NCBI GenBank assembly: GCA_016490735.1
Contig: JAEMWC010001371.1
Span: 45,001 to 109,000 of the forward strand
Length of the DNA: 64,000 nt
Direction of reading: 5' to 3'
Source: Pachyseris speciosa
Lineage: Eukaryota; Cnidaria; Anthozoa; Scleractinia; Pachyseridae
How positions within the stretch are numbered: the first letter of the stretch is position 1; each line of letters starts with the position of its first letter. A program made the position numbers and the translations under genes. Positions 42,320 through 52,905 of this stretch are shown in pieces. The notes beneath the pieces were generated by a model. The model ran no database searches, had not been told where the DNA came from, and was given only the letters and a program-made list of their open reading frames with translations.

Positions 42320-42385
42320 AGTTGTTATCGGACAGTTTGTTATTGGACACTTTTTTATTGGACACTTTGTTATCGGACAGTTTAA
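42320..42385. repeat. 15-16 bp minisatellite
   Basis: About four units of TTGTTATCGGACAGT / TTTTATTGGACACTT. Confidence 0.8.
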
Positions 42386-42752
42386 TAAGCCAATCACATT
42401 CAAAGTTGTAGTTTAAATCAGGCAATCACAACCTTGGTTACAATCACCATACATTTTGATAGTAGTCAATTTCAGAGCGACATTAAACAATTTACGCTTC
42501 CTTTGTCAGTCTTTTAATGCAAAATGTCCTTCCCTTTTATAACTTGGCTCTTCTTCTTTTCTCGGAAATTGTTAAACAAATCGGACTCCCGCTGCGCGGT
42601 CGTCCGATTTTGTTATCACTCGTATGATTACAGACCGAATTGGACTCCACTCAGTCCTATTACCACTACTTATTACAATATTATTAATTATTGTGCGACT
42701 CCGTCGTCGTCGCCGTGCGTACGCGCCCACGAGCAGTACCGCTAGCCATTTT

Positions 42753-42784
<32 letters not shown>

Positions 42785-42810
42785 AGGTATGGAGCTCCGC
42801 TATTACCCTT

Positions 42811-42860
42811 GACCGAACAGATACAGTGTATCTACCGAAACTTGTCGTTGGGTGCCCCTG
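42811..42860 (-). mobile_element. 446-bp MITE family, terminal fragment
   Basis: CTACCGAAACTTGTCGTTGG followed by GTGCCCCTG matches one terminus of the full copies at 46272 and 50212, in reverse orientation. Confidence 0.75.
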
Positions 42861-42964
42861 GCTTATGGTTGAATTCGAAACGATTCTGGGGAAATTTAAC
42901 GTACACGAAGTTTAAAATCAGGACAAAAATTTTAGAACGCATAAGCTTTCGATTCATTCCACAG

Positions 42965-43525
42965 ATTTCTCCACAGGGTGCAGAGGAGTTCTGTTCGATC
43001 GTACACGACAAAGTCTCACGTTGTTAATTCCAAAATATGTTTCTTTGTACGATAAAGATTGTCGAAATGAAATCCTTTTGATTTGTGAACGTTTTCTGCT
43101 TCCACTGATATCCTTCTATATATCCCCCTGTCTTTCTCTGGTGCGGTTTCATGTTCATTTGCAAGTACCGCGGACCAAAGTGCTGTGGGCTCGTACGGTT
43201 ATAAAAGGTTGGCTTACAGTACTCTTCTTTTACTCGGCACGAAACTCGGCACTTCGTGCCTCGTTCGGAAAGCTTCGCTTTCCGATTTCCGAAGCTTATT
43301 CGTTGCCCTTCGGGCAAAGATCATATGTGCCCGCGGCCAGTCAGTTCGACGCAGAAAATGCAAGTAAACATGGCGGAAAGGATATGGAAGCAGGAAACGT
43401 TCACAAATGAAAAGGATTTCATTTCGACAATCTTTATCGTACAAAGCAAACATATTTTGGAATTAACAACGTGAGACTTTGTCGTGTACGATCGAACAGA
43501 ACTCCTCTGCACCCTGTGATTTCTC
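42965..43525. mobile_element. DNA transposon remnant with about 145-bp inverted ends and 7-bp target duplication
   Basis: The element 42972-43518 begins CACAGGGTGCAGAGGAGTTC and ends with its complement. The arms 42972-43116 and 43376-43518 are inverted copies. ATTTCTC flanks both sides (42965-42971, 43519-43525). The interior (43230-43350) is not related to a transposase I recognise. Open frames within it on both strands are by-products of the inverted arms. Confidence 0.85.
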
Positions 43526-43536
43526 TCCTCTATTAG

Positions 43537-43642
43537 CCTGAGTGCCAGAGGTTTTATTTTTCTTAGCGAGGCCGGCAGTTAACGGCTTCGCCGCGTAATT
43601 TTCCTGCTTCAAACGAAAAAAAATAACCTCTGGCACCCAGGG
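43537..43642. mobile_element. Small foldback element
   Basis: CCTGAGTGCCAGAGGTTTTA and TAACCTCTGGCACCCAGG are inverted ends around an about 60-bp GC-richer centre. Confidence 0.7.
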
Positions 43643-45229
43643 TACTCCTCTGTGGAAAGTGTAATAAACTAAGAACTAGGAGCTTGTTTTTACTTTCAAA
43701 TAAGAAATCAAATGTTCTTCTAAAATATCCTTATAATTTTGCTATCAAGGTACAAATGGAATCGTACTAGATTTTATGTTTCGCAGGCTGACGTAACAAA
43801 CGTCACACACTTCTAGACCTTGCGGTACCAGTGGCGTGCCTTCTGTCCACAGGTCCTTGTTAACCACTAAACAACTGGTAGACCTGTGGAGGAATGGCAA
43901 CTATCTCAGCAACGCCGAAAACTTTGGAAATGTTCACTGATCCACTAAGTTTATTAATACCACTGTTTCAACCACATCGATTACATTTTCTTTTCCTACC
44001 TTGCTCTTACTCTTTCTATAAAGTCATTGCTTGATTGATTGATGTTTAGTTTTAATCATCATCAAGTCTCGCTTTCCTCTTTATTGAAGTCATTGAGATG
44101 GAATAACGTAGTTGTATGCGACATGATGACAATAAACTCACTCGAACTCCAAAAGCGCGCCTGAGAGGCTGGCAGAAAAGTCGCAGTGAATGCTGGCTTT
44201 TGCTTGCTTTCCGGTGCCTCGTTCCACAAGTGTGTTGTTGCCCCAGTTTGTTGCAACAGCAAACACGTTTCTACCTTGAAATTTTCTAAGTGATTTCATT
44301 CATCACAAGCGACTTAGAAAACTGGATAGGATCCAGTAACGTTGTTGTTGAGGCACACTGCCACACGTGCTATCGTTTTGACCAATCACAGACAAGAGAA
44401 AATATAGAGGGATTACAATACAGTCATAAGCATACAGCAAGCTCATGAGAGCAAACAAAAGATTACTAGAGGAATCTCGAAAGAGAAAAACACGTCTTGT
44501 GTGCGCAGAAATACACTGAAGCGCACGGAAACGCGACGCGAAATAGAGGCTCTACATTCGCGAGGTAGGTACTCTTCCGTCGGTCGCGGGACTGCGGGAT
44601 TTTGGGGCTTGGTCGGGATTCGGCAGTGGAACTCTACAGAAGCTGTCATTTTGAGACAAAAGGTGTCAGTTTGTGACCCTATTGACGTCATAATTGCAAT
44701 CTACAGTATACCACAGCCGACGTTGTTTCGTGAGTTTACCTTGCGCTCATTCTGAGACAGCACTGACAGCCTTACCGGTTAATAAGATGTTCGCTAATTA
44801 TTGAACGTGGGCGAATTCCAAAACATTAAACCCTGCTCTAAAAAGAAACCTCAGTAACCGCATTAGATGCAACTTAATCTAGACCGTCCCTCCCTTCCCA
44901 CAGGGATAAATGGCAATATAGTTTTCACAAAAGAGAAATTGCCTATTTACCATCCCCCACCCCTCTCGGGCACATGCCAAGGCCAGGGTAAATAAAACTG
45001 CTCCATGACTCAAGACACGTACAAAAAAAAAACAACAACAACGGTACTTTGAGAAATAACCAGCTGTGAGCCGAACGTGCTTTAACTCGTTACTTTTAGA
45101 TAGAAATCGCTTTTCTCGCGACAGGGAGTACAAGTGTATTTAGAGTCTAAACTTGACCCTAACACTTCCCATGAAAGCCAGGCCAACTCTGACTACTTGA
45201 TGGCTACGTGATGTAGAATGCCTATCGAC
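43643..45229. other. No supported feature
   Basis: A short inverted repeat (TTTTCTAAGT / ACTTAGAAAA) lies at about 44280-44323. No gene recognised. Confidence 0.4.
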
Positions 45230-45300
45230 GTGACAAATCAAATGAAAGCTACTGAGCAGTACTTTCCTGTGTTGCTGTTTATGATTCTGTACATGGTATT
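45230..45300 (+). repeat. Partial unit of the 105-bp dispersed repeat
   Basis: TCAAATGAAAGCTACTGAGC, AGTACTTTCCTGTGTTGCTG, then TTTATGATTCTGTACATGG: one unit start as in the array at 52496. Confidence 0.75.
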
Positions 45301-45349
45301 ACCTCTTAATCTAAGTTTCAAATCATAAAAGATATCCAACTAATTAAAA

Positions 45350-47170
45350 TTTACATTGATTGTCGATTTAACATTGACTCATGAACAAAAGCAGCAATAG
45401 TCCTACAGATAAAAGGATCAATGCAATTGAAAAGAAATAATATTCTAGAGTTATTATTGAGGTTACTAAAATACATTTCTCCCCTATATTGCGGTTATGA
45501 GTGCAAGTAAATAAGAAATGTGATTCGTTGTCAATTTCATTTAAATGGCAAAAGGTGCAGATTCTCAGGCTTTTTGGTATCTTGGAGTGTCTGCCAGTTT
45601 CTGTTCGCAGGTTATGATTTCCAAGACAGAATTTATTTAATAATTTTTTATGAAAGGGATTTTTTATCGGATTCGGTTTTTTGACAGTCCTTTCTGAAGG
45701 CAGAATAGAATTTAAGCTTAAAAGAGTGAGTTAATGGCAAGTTGCAGTTTCGCTGACATTTAATCAAATACGTGCAGTAATTTTGTCAGAATTTTTAATA
45801 TTTGGAACATCGGAGATATTTAGATTTGAATTCGTACACAGGGAGTTAATCATGTGCATAAGACCCGACTGATTCTGGTAAACTTTCCAAATATAACCAA
45901 ACCTTAGTGATATTTATGCTAATTTTTGTTTTCAGTGGTAATCTACCAAGTTCATTTCTACATGCTATATTTGGGGATTGCCTATTTACTCCGAGGAAAC
46001 GTTTGCAGAAATAAACATGTGTACGTTCAATTATGTCTTTTTCCCATGAGGCATAATCAGTTTTGTCATAAATTCCCCATACCTCAGAACCATACATGAG
46101 AACAGGGAGAAATAACGAATCGAATATTTTGTTGTCAACATCAATTGGTAACATTGAGAAATCTAGATAACGACGTGTAGCAAATATGGATCTTCTAGTC
46201 TTTTCTTTTAAACTAACTTTGTGGTCTCTAAAATTCCTATTCGTCGAAAAATTAACACCGAGATAAGTATACAGGGCACCCAACGACAAGTTTCGGTAGA
46301 TATCTTTTCGGTGGAGAGTAATTCGCCTTATGCTTTCGGCGTCGATTAAAGAATGCTCTCGGATTTTCGTTACTGAAACGTGACCTAAACGATTCGCAAT
46401 TGGGAAATCATAACCCCTAAGTTTTTCGGAAAGGTCGTCATTGCTGTTTTTGGCAGTCAAAAACGTCAGCTAGCATTTTAGGAAAGAAAATAGTTCCCTA
46501 GAAAGCTCGAGGAAAGTTCATTTTAGCTTGCATTTTCTCAAAGGAGGATTTTGTTCCCTAATATTATCGGGCAATTAAAATTTCAGCTAAGAAATCCGAA
46601 CAGATAAACTTCTTCTAGCTTATGAAAACACCACTTTAAACAGACTTCAAACATCACAAGGTACTTAAAAATGCCTATCTACAGCTTTTGGTTGATTTTG
46701 CTCCTTGGGTGCCCCTGAGTATAGTTATGAGTAATTTCTATCTTGTCATGATGGATAAAGAAAGATTCCTTAACTAGCGAGGATTTTCCGACTTTCTTTT
46801 GAAAAATAACCACCTTGGTGTTAATATTTAGTAACCAGTCCTTGCAAAACTGTGATAGGGTGTTTAATGCTGCTTGTAGTCCTGTGGCTGTGTGGGAAAT
46901 TAAAACTAAGTCGTCAGCAGCATATAGAGGAGACAGTTAACATCAGAGTCACCAGGCAGTAACACTGGATCAGTATGTATCTTATCCAAAAGAGTAGGGA
47001 TTTCGTTTAGACAGAGGTTAGAAAACATTGGTGAAAGGATTTAACCTTGTCTAACACCATTTGAGCAATCAAAAATTCGGTCCTTTGATGATCTGATTTA
47101 ATAGACCATTTAGATTTCGAGTAAAGATTTTTAATGAAGTGATAAAATTTTCCCCCAATTCCAGTTCGTC
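45350..47170 (-). pseudogene. Degenerate LINE reverse transcriptase, interrupted by a MITE
   Basis: Read on the minus strand from 47170 down: NGVRQG-stop-ILSPMFSNLC, NEIPTLLDKI, a YAADDLVLIS-like catalytic block, LLNINTKVVIFQKK, KIEITHNYT, then the 446-bp MITE, then YLGVNFSTNRNFRDHKVSLK, LPVLMYGSEVWGIYDK, RTHVYFCKRFLGVNR and a C-terminal CTFCHLNEIDNESHFLFTCT. The order GVRQG, ADD, YLG, YGSEVWG, CxxC-H-C belongs to LINE ORF2 of the L1/RTE sort. Stops and shifts show it is dead. Confidence 0.8.
46272..46717. mobile_element. 446-bp MITE, full copy inserted in a LINE
   Basis: Ends CAGGGCACCCAACG and TTGGGTGCCCCTG are inverted complements; AGTATA flanks it on both sides (46266-46271 and 46718-46723). 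Taking out the element and one AGTATA restores the LINE reading HNYTYLGVNFS in frame, which proves both boundaries. Its interior gives an open frame shared with the other copy (LRGYDFxIANRLGHVxVTKI), probably because the copies are young. Confidence 0.92.
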
Positions 47171-48019
47171 ATGGTTTATAAAATAGACCATCGTGCCAAA
47201 CTGAATCAAAAGCCGATAAAACACGTGAATAATTTGCCTTTAGTAGTGTGTTACATGTTTATCAATTAATGTTTGAAGGGTAAAGATGATTTGGGGGAAA
47301 TCCAATTTGTGCGATGTAAAACATTTTCTTCTGTTAAATACACTCTTTTTTTTATAAGAATATATTTTATAAGAATATCGAGACTGAAATTTGCGAGATT
47401 TTAAGAATATTTTAAGAATAAATCTGAGGCTGAAATTGTGAAAAGAATATAATTTCGTGCGTTGAAAATCTGTAAATACCACATAATGATATGTTTTTAC
47501 TTAACTTTTTACTTTAACTAGCTAGCAATAGCCAAATGTTCAATGATGAGCGGTACATGTAATGTATTTGTGCAGTACAAAATAGCAAACAGTTAACTTG
47601 TAATGGGATACCCCAATACGTCCTTAAATGGAAATGTCATAAGCTATAATTAAGAATATTACAAGCATATTTTCAGCCTAAAATCGACAGAAAAATAGGA
47701 ATATTCAGCCTGGGCCGGAAAAAACAATATTCTTATAAAAAAAAAAAAAAAGAGTGCAGCGTTGCAATCTGATGTTAAGTGCTGAGGTGAATAATTTTCC
47801 AAGACAACTGTTGATACAAATTCCTCTGTAATTTGATGGTCTAATTTATTGCCAGATTTCTAAATAGGGGTGATAGTTCCTTCACACCAAGATGATGGCA
47901 ACGATCCAGTTCTGCACCTTTCAAGTAACACATGCCTGTTTTTAGCATTTCATTACGAATTCGGAGTTTTCCTTGATTTCAACAATTTTGTTGCGTTTTC
48001 AATTAATTTTAAAGAGACA

Positions 48020-48178
48020 GCTCATCAAATGAAAGCTACTGAGCAGTACTGTAAGTTGATGCTATTTCTCATGCCGCTTAAGATGTTTCTATCTTTTGAG
48101 TATGTGGATCAAATCCTGAAGTTTAACCATTCAAATGAAAGCTACTAAGCAGTACCGGCTTTCCTGCAGTGCTGTTTA
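48020..48178 (+). repeat. 105-bp dispersed repeat, about 1.5 units
   Basis: Two starts of AAATGAAAGCTACTGAGCAG or ...AAGCAG, one unit apart, with TTTTGAGTATGTGGATCAAA between. Confidence 0.75.
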
Positions 48179-48321
48179 AAAATACATCGCACTAGGCAGT
48201 TCTAACGATGAAATTTTGAGGCGTGCCCATTGAAATATACGCGTAAGAACAGTACTTATGCGCGAGGCAAGGTGATTTTAACTCTTAAATATTAATCTCT
48301 GATAAATACCCAAGGTGGGGG

Positions 48322-48493
48322 CAATAGACCATTTTGGAAAATACCATAATACTCTGTTTGTCCTCCCAAATTTTGCATAATCATTGTTTCCAGTTTCTCT
48401 TGGGACTTACAATGGTCCCAAGAGAAAACAAAAACAATGCTATTTGGGAGGATAAACAAAGAGTATTATGGTATTTTCCAAAATGGCCTATTG
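48322..48493. mobile_element. Foldback MITE, 172 bp
   Basis: CAATAGACCATTTTGGAAAA and TTTTCCAAAATGGCCTATTG are inverted ends of arms about 55 bp long; the centre contains CTCTTGGGAC / GTCCCAAGAG. Confidence 0.85.
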
Positions 48494-49059
48494 AAATTAA
48501 ATCTGCTACTCTGATTTAATAATATCCCTTAAAAGATGGCCGCAACGTTCATAAGTGGGCAAAACGCTGAATAAAGACTATGCAACTAGTATAGCTCACT
48601 ATGGAAACGTTTGCATTCCGCGTGGTAAACAGCTGCAGATTCAACAATGGCGACTAATAAGGCACGTACATCCTTCAACTTCGTGCGCTTTTCAAAATAT
48701 TGTGGAAAGAAGTGGGAAGTGCTGAATTCTCACCAGCACACATCTGCAGACTTTGTTTACGTTGAAAAACGCCATTAAACCGTTTTAAGCAGTTTCGCAT
48801 TGTTGCCAGATTAAGGGTGCCACGTGAAATGTGGTTTCAAAATGATGGATTAGCTGTGGGCCTGATCGGAAGAAGGAATCGTGACAAATCAGATATCCTT
48901 AAGAGTCAAAGCTTGGCTCTAACTTTCTACTGACGATAAACCCCTAAAGACCAATCAAATAAAAACTCTTATTGGGCAATACGATCCAGAGGAAAAGCTT
49001 AATGCAACAATTGAAGAAAAAGGTTAGTTTCTGTTTACGTGGCTGCTGTTCTTTTGCGC

Positions 49060-49580
49060 AAGATGGTTCTAACGTTTGAGTCTTGGATGAAATCCTCAAA
49101 TGTGACCTTTGGTGCGAAACCTGATGAGTACTAATTTCCTGTTCATGTGGCAGCTGTGTAAGGTGGTTCTAACCTTTGTGTCAGTTAGCAGACGACATAT
49201 TATTAACGTCAGCACTTTCACGATTCATTAAAAGGTGGTTCCGAATTTTGAGTCTGTGGATGAAATCCTAAAGTGTGACCATTCAAATGAAAGCTATTGA
49301 GAAGTACTTTTATTATGCTGTACAAGGTGCTTCTAACTTTTGAGTCTGTGGATGAAATCCTTAAGTGTGACCATTCAAATGAAAGCTACTGAGCAGTACT
49401 TTCATGTAATGCTGTATACAATGATTTAAAAGGCGGTTCTATGGTTTGCGTCTGTGGAACATCTACCAAGCAGTACTTTCCTGTGCTGCTGTTTGTTGTG
49501 CATTGTACTGGGCCGTGTGACCATTCAAATAGAGGATTCTGAGTAGAACTTCCGTGTGACCTTTGCAATGAAAGCTACTG
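49060..49580 (+). repeat. 105-bp dispersed repeat, diverged array
   Basis: Several diverged units with GTGTGACCATTCAAATGAAA, AGCTACTGAGCAGTACTTTC and GTTCTAACTTTTGAGTCTGT, some truncated. Confidence 0.75.
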
Positions 49581-50205
49581 TGCTCTAAGCAATTTTCTGT
49601 TAAACAGTTGTACTGATCACACCGTATAAATAGGATTTATTGAGGAACACTTTCCTGCTGTGCTGTTTACGTTTTGAATATTTTGCAAAAAAGGAATTTG
49701 TCGAATTTGCCCTTTTAAAGAGTTTGAACGTACTCAGGTAAACCAACACGAAACGTGTCAATTTCTGTCCGAATGTGTGTGAGTCCCCGCACGGCCGTCC
49801 ACGTGACAGCCAAATGATTAATTGATCCAATAAATTAATAGTCCTACCTCACTCCCGCGGCATTATCTTGTGCGATCCACAACTGCTGCCGGAGTTGAGC
49901 TGCAAGCTGATGATCCTATGTAAGTAAAAATGTTTCTTTAGTTGCTTAACGAGTAGAGTACCATCTAAAGTTCCACGAAGAGCGGATTAAATGAAAATAT
50001 CACGAAATGCTACAATAACAAGGCTTGCCTTTTGGGGGCTAATTGCATTTTTAGGTCATGAATGTCTGTAAAATCGACCCCTAAATGACCTTCCTCGAAA
50101 GCTAACTGCAAGTTTCTAAATAAAAGGTCTTTGTGAATGTGGTCCTCTACAGCCGAGCTGAAAATGAACTGCACAAGCTTGCACTCACTGAAGGCTTCCT
50201 TGGCG

Positions 50206-50663
50206 ATATTTCAGGGGCACCCAACGACAAGTTTCGGTAGACATCTGTTCGGTGAAGGGTAGTTCGCCTTAGGCTTTCGGCCTCGATTAAAGAGTGCACC
50301 CGGATTTTCGTAACTAAAACGTGGCCTAAACGATTCGCAATGGAGAAATCATAGCCCCTGAGGTTTTCGGAAGGGTCGTATTTGCCTTTTTTGTCAGCCA
50401 AAAACGTCAGCTAGCACTTTTGGAAAGAAAATAATTCCCTATAAAATTCGTTGAAAGTTCATTTCAGCTAGCATTTTCTCAAAGGAGGATTTTGTTCTCT
50501 AACATTTTCGGGCAATAAAATTTCATCCAAGGAATCCGAAAAGATCAAATTCTTCTAGCTAACGAAAACATCACTTCAAACAGACTTCAAACACCATAAG
50601 GTACTTAAAAATGACTTTCTACAGCTTTTGGTTGAGTTGGCTCGTTGGGTGCCCCCAATATTT
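50206..50663. mobile_element. 446-bp MITE, second full copy
   Basis: The element 50212-50657 has the same length and ends as the copy at 46272 (CAGGGGCACCCAACGACAAG ... CTCGTTGGGTGCCCCCA). ATATTT flanks both sides (50206-50211, 50658-50663). The two sites differ in sequence but both duplications are 6 bp. Confidence 0.9.
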
Positions 50664-50769
50664 ATCCATTTGCGTTTGATTCGGAGAGTGTTTGAGTAAT
50701 TTCTTGCCGTAGCATTTAACACGCTTAGTTAGCTAGAGTAGTTCAGTTGCTATATTAATCTGTGGATTC

Positions 50770-50840
50770 AAAACCTACAGAAAGATTTCTCAAATGCAAG
50801 CTGGTTGAGCAGTACTTTCTTGTGGTGCAGCATATTAATC
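50770..50840 (+). repeat. 105-bp dispersed repeat, diverged fragment
   Basis: TCAAATGCAAGCTGGTTGAG, CAGTACTTTCTTGTGGTGCA: recognisable start of one unit. Confidence 0.6.
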
Positions 50841-52218
50841 AGTTACGATATCAAAAGTGTTCCTAGTTTCACTGAAGTAATCAGTAATTTTCTCGCTGAA
50901 TGAACAAACAAACCAACAAGATTATGCATTTTATTATTTGTATGAGACGCTGTTACTAAAGGGTGTGTTTTGTGAAAAATCGCCGCAGCCATGATATGAA
51001 TATAAATTCTACAGTGTGTTGAGAATATTAATCTTTTATGCTTAAATCTAACGGCTCTGCATCCTTCGGGAATTTATAATCAACCGTTATCTGGCGAATC
51101 AAGGTTCTCTTTGTAAACCACAGAGAACGCAGAACGAGAATATGTTACTTTGATGATTGATCTATTTGAGACAACATGAGCGGGGCGATGCGAGAAATGC
51201 GTTTGATCGTAAGTGTATTTCATATTGATAAAGATTACTGTCTTCAAAACGCATTGTGTTGTGCTGGAAAATGGAATGAAAATACAAACATAGTTCAAAA
51301 ATGTCGAGCTATCAGTTAAAACAAGACGACACTTGTCCCAGATGAGTATGTTCCTATACGTATTTAAAACATTCCAATGAGAACACAAGAGGCGAAATGA
51401 TCTCCGCTGGTGTGTTATTTTTCTCACGAATCATCTTTTCCTTTTTTCTCTTTGCACAATCTTCTTGAGAAACAGGTTAGTGCAGGATAAGCCTTATAGC
51501 TGAAGAGGTCTACAAAATACCCCCCTGGAATTCCTTTCCTTATTCAGTAATCTAAAACGGAAACGTATCAGTGAAAAAGCTGTTACACGAGAAAACTAAC
51601 ACATGTAGCAAGCTCGATTTGTTTTAGACGACTTTCAAACCCTTCACTGCTAGCACTCTCACTGAGTTCTGTTGCCGCCGGACAGCACAAATTTCTCTCT
51701 GAGCCTATCCTCAGTTTCCCTTCCTATCTTAAAGAATGCCGGATAAACGTTAAGGTGCTCCACTAAAGCTTCTTGTTCCTTGACTGAGCTTATACTACGC
51801 ATACACTCGCGTGGGTTGATAAAAATGGCGGCTTGCACGATTCGTATATTCAATTCCGCACGCACGCAATACACAGTCAGGTGAACATTCCTTTGCTTCC
51901 AGCAAAAATGCTCGCTTGTTGCCAAGATAAAGCGAGACTGTTAAAATGCACCATCAGTGAAAGAGCCACACTGTTTTCATTGAATACATTTATCGCAAAT
52001 CTCAAAAACGACTGAGCTCTTCTTAGCATCGCCATGAAATGCACTTAAATTGCTATGGAAACCGAAGAAATCAAATGAAACACGAGATAATTATAACATA
52101 GCTGGTATATTCGTGTAGTCAAATTCAGTTGTGCGAGAGTGCTTCATATTCCTATTGTGCATTCTGATGACGTAGCAGAGAGATTTTCTCTTTATGCTGC
52201 TTTGAAAATGTTATAAAA
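50841..52218. other. No supported gene
   Basis: Open frames at 51080-51427 and 51659-51925 (minus) lack a recognisable domain. Confidence 0.35.
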
Positions 52219-52387
52219 CAATTGGTTCATACGTCTGCTGCGCGTTCGTCGAGATATGAAGCACTTGGAAAGTTTAGAGAGCACTCAAGAAGCTAGAGTT
52301 GCTCGAGGCGTAAGCATCTTTAGTGCTCTCCAAACTTCCCGCGTGCTTCATATCTCGATGAACGCACGCTGACGCATGAACCAATTG
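52219..52387. mobile_element. Foldback MITE, 169 bp
   Basis: CAATTGGTTCATACGTCTGC and its complement GACGCATGAACCAATTG end two arms that also share CGAGATATGAAGCA and AGAGCACT. Confidence 0.85.
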
Positions 52388-52495
52388 TTAACTGTTCTAG
52401 CTTTGCAGTTCCAAAATTGTTATGTAATTAATGCCAAATAGAGAAAAAATAAAATACGAATACAAATACAAATACAAAATTTTGCAGTCTTCGGA

Positions 52496-52905
52496 TAAAA
52501 TCTTACTGACAGTCAAAAGAAAGCTACTGGGTATTACTTTCTTGTGCTGCTGTTTATTATGCTGTACAAGATGGTTCAAACTTTTGTGTCTGTGAATAAA
52601 ATCCTTGAGTGTGACCATTCAAATGAAAGCTACTGAGCAGTACTTTCATGTGCTGCTGTTTATTATGCTGTACAAGATGGTTCAAACTTTTGTGTCTGTG
52701 AATAAAATCCTTGAGTGTGGCCATTCAAATGAAAGCTACTGAGCAGTACTTTCCTGTGCTGCTGTTTATTATGCTGTACAAGATGGTTCACACTTTGTGT
52801 CTGTGAATAAAATCCTTGAGTGTGACCATTCAAATGAAAGCTACTGAGCAGTACTTTCCTGTGCTGCTGTTTATTGTGCTGTACAAAATGGTTTTAACTT
52901 CTAGG
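52496..52905 (+). repeat. 105-106 bp tandem repeat, about four units
   Basis: GTGACCATTCAAATGAAAGC recurs at 52611, 52717 (GTGGCC) and 52822. Units are over 90% alike by eye and each contains GAGCAGTACTTTC, TGCTGCTGTTTATTATGCTG and TCTGTGAATAAAATCCTTGA. Confidence 0.9.

Noticed and set aside
41708..42411. Two overlapping frames of 177 and 152 codons
   Set aside because: Different registers over AT-rich MITE debris and a minisatellite; no recognisable domain.
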